16,653 nt of DNA from Armatimonadota bacterium (GTDB lineage Bacteria > Armatimonadota > UBA10988), in NCBI GenBank assembly GCA_016183835.1, contig JACPDV010000027.1, positions 1-16,653 on the forward strand. Direction: 5' to 3'. A program made the position numbers and the translations under genes. Below, piece after piece: positions 14,046 to 16,653 of this stretch; positions within the stretch are counted from its first letter, which is position 1; every line of letters starts with the position of its first letter. The notes under the pieces were generated by a model that saw only the letters and a list, made by a program, of their open reading frames with translations, did no database searches and was not told where the DNA came from.

Positions 14046-14099
14046 GGAAAACGGGGACAGGCACCTCCGGCGGACCTGCGGAGCCAGTCCCCGATTTCC
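14046..14099. repeat. Single hairpin element related to the 92-bp repeats
   Basis: Outer arms GGAAA-A-CGGGGAC-A-GGC and GCC-A-GTCCCCG-A-TTTCC pair at 15 of 17 positions, with a second GC-rich stem-loop inside (CTCCG…CGGAG). The arm pattern GGAAA…CGGGAC matches the repeats at 12610-12852, suggesting one family with a variable centre. It fills the 153-base gap between fic and the dehydrogenase gene. No promoter was recognised there. Confidence 0.8.
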
Positions 14100-14141
14100 T
14101 GGCAGTCGGCCGCGACACATCGACCGCCTGGAGCACCCGCC

Positions 14142-15086
14142 ATGAAGATCACCCGCGCCCGCGTCACCGCCCCGCAGACCGTCGAGCTTGAGGACGCCGA
14201 GCTCAACCCGCGTCCAGACGTCGTCGTGATCCGCAACCTCGCCTGCGGGATCTGCCATAGCGAGCGGCAAGGCTGGCTCCATGGCCCCGCCGGAACCGAG
14301 TTCATCGGCCTCGGGCATGAGCCGGTGGGCGAGATCGTCGAGCTCGGCGCCGACGTTAAGGGCCCCTGGCACGTCGGGCAGCGCGTCTCGGGCTACTGGG
14401 GGCCCGGCATGGCCGGCTACGCCGTCGCCTCGCCCGCCAGCCTCGCCCCGGTGCCCGACAGCCTGCCCACCGACCACGCCATCGGCGAGGTGCTGGCCTG
14501 CCTCGTCACCTGCTCGCGGGGCTGGAACCACGAGTTCGGCGCCGACCTCTGCCTCGTCGGCTGCGGTTTCATGGGCGCTGTGTCGGTCAGCGGCGTACGG
14601 CACTCGGCGCGCAACCTGATCGCCGTGGACCTGAAGCCCGAGCGGCTCGAGTTTGCCCGGCGGCAGGGCGCCACCCACACCGTGCGGGCCGACGAAGACC
14701 CCGTCGCTCAGGTCCGCGAGATCACCGAGGGGCGGATGTGTGCCGTGGTGGGCGAGGCCACCGGGGTGGGCGCCGGTCTGGACCTCGCGGTGCAGCTCGT
14801 GGGCGGCTTCCGGCCGGTGATCAACCTCATCTCGTGGCTCAACCACGAGGTCAGGCTAAGCAACCTGGCGCGCCTCGACCGCGGTGTGGTCCTGCGCAAC
14901 CCGCACCCCATGTACGCGCCCGATCGGATGGAAGAGCTGCGTCTCGGCCTCAGCTTCGCCGCGCGTGGCGCATGGGACCTGGACGACGCGATCAGCCACT
15001 ACTGGCCGTTGGCCGAGGTGCACCAGGCCTACACGGTGGCGATGAACGCCGCCGAGGGGTACATCAAGGGCGTGGTACGGTGCTGA
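14142..15086 (+). CDS. Zinc-type MDR (alcohol dehydrogenase-like) oxidoreductase
   Basis: This 314-residue protein starts at the ATG at 14142 with GGAG ten bases upstream. The frame is open back to 14040, but that part is repeat sequence. The GroES-like domain has ACGICHSE with the zinc ligand Cys35, and GLGHEPVGEIVELG with His59 and Glu60. The Rossmann part has LVGCGFMGAV (about 138-147) and LIAVDLKPERLEFARRQGA, whose Asp suggests NAD(H) preference. The four-cysteine structural zinc loop of classic alcohol dehydrogenases is missing, and the protein is shorter than the usual 340-350 residues, resembling small sorbitol/threonine dehydrogenase-like subfamilies. The substrate is unknown; a sugar or sugar alcohol is plausible given the glycosidases nearby. 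It stands alone and converges on the RND gene. Confidence 0.88.
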   Translation: MKITRARVTAPQTVELEDAELNPRPDVVVIRNLACGICHSERQGWLHGPAGTEFIGLGHEPVGEIVELGADVKGPWHVGQRVSGYWGPGMAGYAVASPASLAPVPDSLPTDHAIGEVLACLVTCSRGWNHEFGADLCLVGCGFMGAVSVSGVRHSARNLIAVDLKPERLEFARRQGATHTVRADEDPVAQVREITEGRMCAVVGEATGVGAGLDLAVQLVGGFRPVINLISWLNHEVRLSNLARLDRGVVLRNPHPMYAPDRMEELRLGLSFAARGAWDLDDAISHYWPLAEVHQAYTVAMNAAEGYIKGVVRC

Positions 15087-16653
15087 CCCTTCGGCCGCCG
15101 TGTCCGGCCCCCTCTCCCGCCGGGAGAGGGCTGGGGTGAGGGCCGGCGCCAAGCAGGATACGTTGACGACGATGACCGGCCACCGTGGCAGTCGTCGAGC
15201 ACGACGTAGAACACCGGCGCCGCCACCAGGGTGAGGAGCAGCGAGAGCATCTGGCCGCCCACGATCACCCCGCCCGTGGCCCGGCTCGTGCCCGCGCCCG
15301 TCCCGCGCGCCAGGACCAGCGGCACCATCCCCGCCACGAACGCCAGGGTGGTCATCAAGATCGGCCGCAGCCGGTCCTTGCACGCCTGCACCGTGGCGTC
15401 ATGGAGCGACATCCCCGCCTCGCGGAGCTGGTTCGCGCGGTCCACTTGCAGGATCGCGTTCTTCTTCACCACGCCCAGCAGCACGAGCATGCCGAGCATC
15501 GAGAAGATGTTCAGCGACTCGCCGCTGAGGCGTAGCGAGAGCATGGCGAACGGCATCGTCAGCGGCAGCGTGATCATGATCACCAGCGCGTGGTTGAACG
15601 ACTCGAACTGCGCCGCGACCACCAGGTACATGATCAGGAACGACATCAGGAAGGCCATCAGGAAGGCGGTGAAGGTGCGCTTGAACTCGCGCTGCGGACC
15701 GGTGGCCACCACGCGGTATGCCGGGCCGAGCTTCTGGTCCTTCATGATCCGCAGGGCCGCGTCGGTGGCCGCGCCCTGGGAGAAGCCGGGCACCAGGTTG
15801 ATCTTGAGCGTGTACTGCCGGTTGCGGTTGTAGCGCTCGATGGCCGCGGGGGAGATGCCGTTGACGAACTGCGTGACCTGGTCGAGCGTGACCGTGCCGC
15901 GGCCGCCGGTGGCGTCGGTGGTGCTGACCAGGAGCAGGTCCAGGCCGGATACGTCGCGCCGGTACTGGGGCGCCAGGCGCGTGTGGACTTCGTACTCCTC
16001 GCCGCCCTCCACGTAGCTGCTGATCTTGTCGTCGCCGGCGACGCCGAGTCGCAGGGCCTGAGCCACGTCGGCGACGTTGACCCCCAGGTCGGCCGCGCGC
16101 ACGCGGTCGATGGTCGCGCGCAGCTCGGGCTGTCCGGTGACCAGGCTGGACTGCACGTCCGACACGCCGGGGAGCCGGCTCGCCGCCGCCACGGCCGCAT
16201 CCGAGGAGTGTGCCAGCACGGCCAGATCCGGGCCGGACACCGACAACTGCACGTCGGCCTGCGGGCTGCCCGTCAGCCCGCCGGCCTTGAGCAGGCTGAG
16301 CCAGAGCAGCTTCGCCCGGTACTTGGGCAGGATCCGGGTGCGCGCCGTCTCCATGATCTGGAACTGCGTGAAGCGCTGCTGGCGGTCCTCCACCTCGTTC
16401 AGGCGGACGCAGGTGGTGCCCAGATTGGGCGTCTGCCCGCGGTCGCTGCCCACGGTGACCACCACCACACGCACCTCGGGCAGCGCGCGCAGGTCGGCCG
16501 CCAGGTCGTCGAAGATCCGCCGCGTGCCCTCCAGGCTGGTGCCCTCCGGCGCCCGGGCCGTGATGGTGAACTGGGCCTCGTCGTCCAGCGGGGTGTAGTT
16601 CTTCCGCGCCGTGGACCAAAGCGGGAAGATGCTGGCGAACACCGCCACGGAGA
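15029..16653 (-). CDS. RND efflux transporter (AcrB/HAE1 type), C-terminal half
   Basis: The frame is open to the window edge, so the N-terminal half lies outside. The 540 or so residues visible run from transmembrane helix 7 through the second periplasmic loop (PLDDEAQFTITARAPEGTS, GVSDVQSSLVTGQPELRATID) to helices 8-12. Typical RND strings include MYLVVAAQFESFNHALVIM, LPLTMPFAMLSL, SLNIFSMLGMLVLLGVVKKNAILQVDRANQLREAG and DRLRPILMTTLAFVAGMVPL. Such proteins pump drugs or other compounds outward as trimers with a membrane-fusion protein. The normal end would follow helix 12 (LLLTLVAAPVFYVVLDD). Here about 40 more codons run through a REP-like palindrome (15103-15146) and on into the antisense of the dehydrogenase 3' end, giving a 58-base overlap with that gene. 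This tail is not family-like. Confidence 0.93.
   Translation of the reverse strand, partial: SVAVFASIFPLWSTARKNYTPLDDEAQFTITARAPEGTSLEGTRRIFDDLAADLRALPEVRVVVVTVGSDRGQTPNLGTTCVRLNEVEDRQQRFTQFQIMETARTRILPKYRAKLLWLSLLKAGGLTGSPQADVQLSVSGPDLAVLAHSSDAAVAAASRLPGVSDVQSSLVTGQPELRATIDRVRAADLGVNVADVAQALRLGVAGDDKISSYVEGGEEYEVHTRLAPQYRRDVSGLDLLLVSTTDATGGRGTVTLDQVTQFVNGISPAAIERYNRNRQYTLKINLVPGFSQGAATDAALRIMKDQKLGPAYRVVATGPQREFKRTFTAFLMAFLMSFLIMYLVVAAQFESFNHALVIMITLPLTMPFAMLSLRLSGESLNIFSMLGMLVLLGVVKKNAILQVDRANQLREAGMSLHDATVQACKDRLRPILMTTLAFVAGMVPLVLARGTGAGTSRATGGVIVGGQMLSLLLTLVAAPVFYVVLDDCHGGRSSSSTYPAWRRPSPQPSPGGRGGRTRRPKGQHRTTPLMYPSAAFIATV
15103..15146. repeat. Single REP-like palindrome between convergent genes
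   Basis: Arms CCCTCTCCCG (15110-15119) and CGGGAGAGGG (15121-15130) surround one base and are followed by CTGGGGTGAGGGCC, in the same orientation as unit A at 9538-9576. GGCC borders both ends. Placed between a plus-strand and a minus-strand gene, it could act as a two-way transcript end as well as a mobile repeat. Confidence 0.88.

Overview
The window is a GC-rich (roughly 70% by eye), densely coded bacterial segment with genes on both strands. Secreted or oligosaccharide-acting glycosidases, an exosortase, a P-II protein, and many short dispersed palindromes of the 'CCCTCTCC…GGAGAGGG' and 'GGAAA-CGGGGAC…' kinds suggest an environmental Planctomycetota or other PVC/FCB-like lineage. No rRNA or marker gene is present, so this placement is only an inference.

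Left part, all minus strand. From the window edge these are the N-terminal 251 residues of a GH95-like glycosidase (1-753), a canonical 112-residue P-II protein with Tyr51 (833-1171), and a secreted GH-A-type glycosidase (1319-3253). Next comes a translationally coupled pair: a TPR-like protein (3274-4152) and a small protein with possible resemblance to Tse2-type toxins (4149-4613).

Central part, built around a divergent promoter region (8155-8311). The minus-strand operon reads acyl carrier protein, GT4 glycosyltransferase, a 44-residue membrane protein with a GTG start, a 205-residue polytopic membrane protein, a MoxR AAA+ ATPase, and an 81-residue two-helix membrane protein. Its genes are coupled by 1-17 base overlaps or very short gaps. 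The plus-strand operon reads GT4 glycosyltransferase, TPR lipoprotein (PEP-CTERM/PrsT-like), and exosortase fused to an EpsI domain. Together these resemble an exopolysaccharide/exosortase locus: glycosyltransferases and ACP build or modify surface glycan, and exosortase/EpsI processes surface proteins with a C-terminal sorting signal. No sorting-signal substrate is visible here. The TPR lipoprotein and exosortase appear as one 1036-codon reading frame only because of a probable one-base insertion near 10993. Codon bias and a GTGA stop/start overlap show two genes.

Right part. A 92-bp direct repeat (two copies, two differences) containing a long imperfect hairpin lies between the exosortase and a Fic protein with an N-terminal SNAIEG inhibitory motif. 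Another hairpin of related sequence precedes a zinc-type MDR dehydrogenase. Convergent with that gene is the C-terminal half of an RND efflux transporter, whose reading frame runs through a palindromic repeat into the 3' end of the dehydrogenase gene.

A recurring theme is repeat invasion of genes. Palindromic elements lie in frame inside a glycosyltransferase, at the 5' end of the lipoprotein gene, at the 3' end of the RND gene, and just upstream of fic. No stretch over 300 bases lacks a gene.
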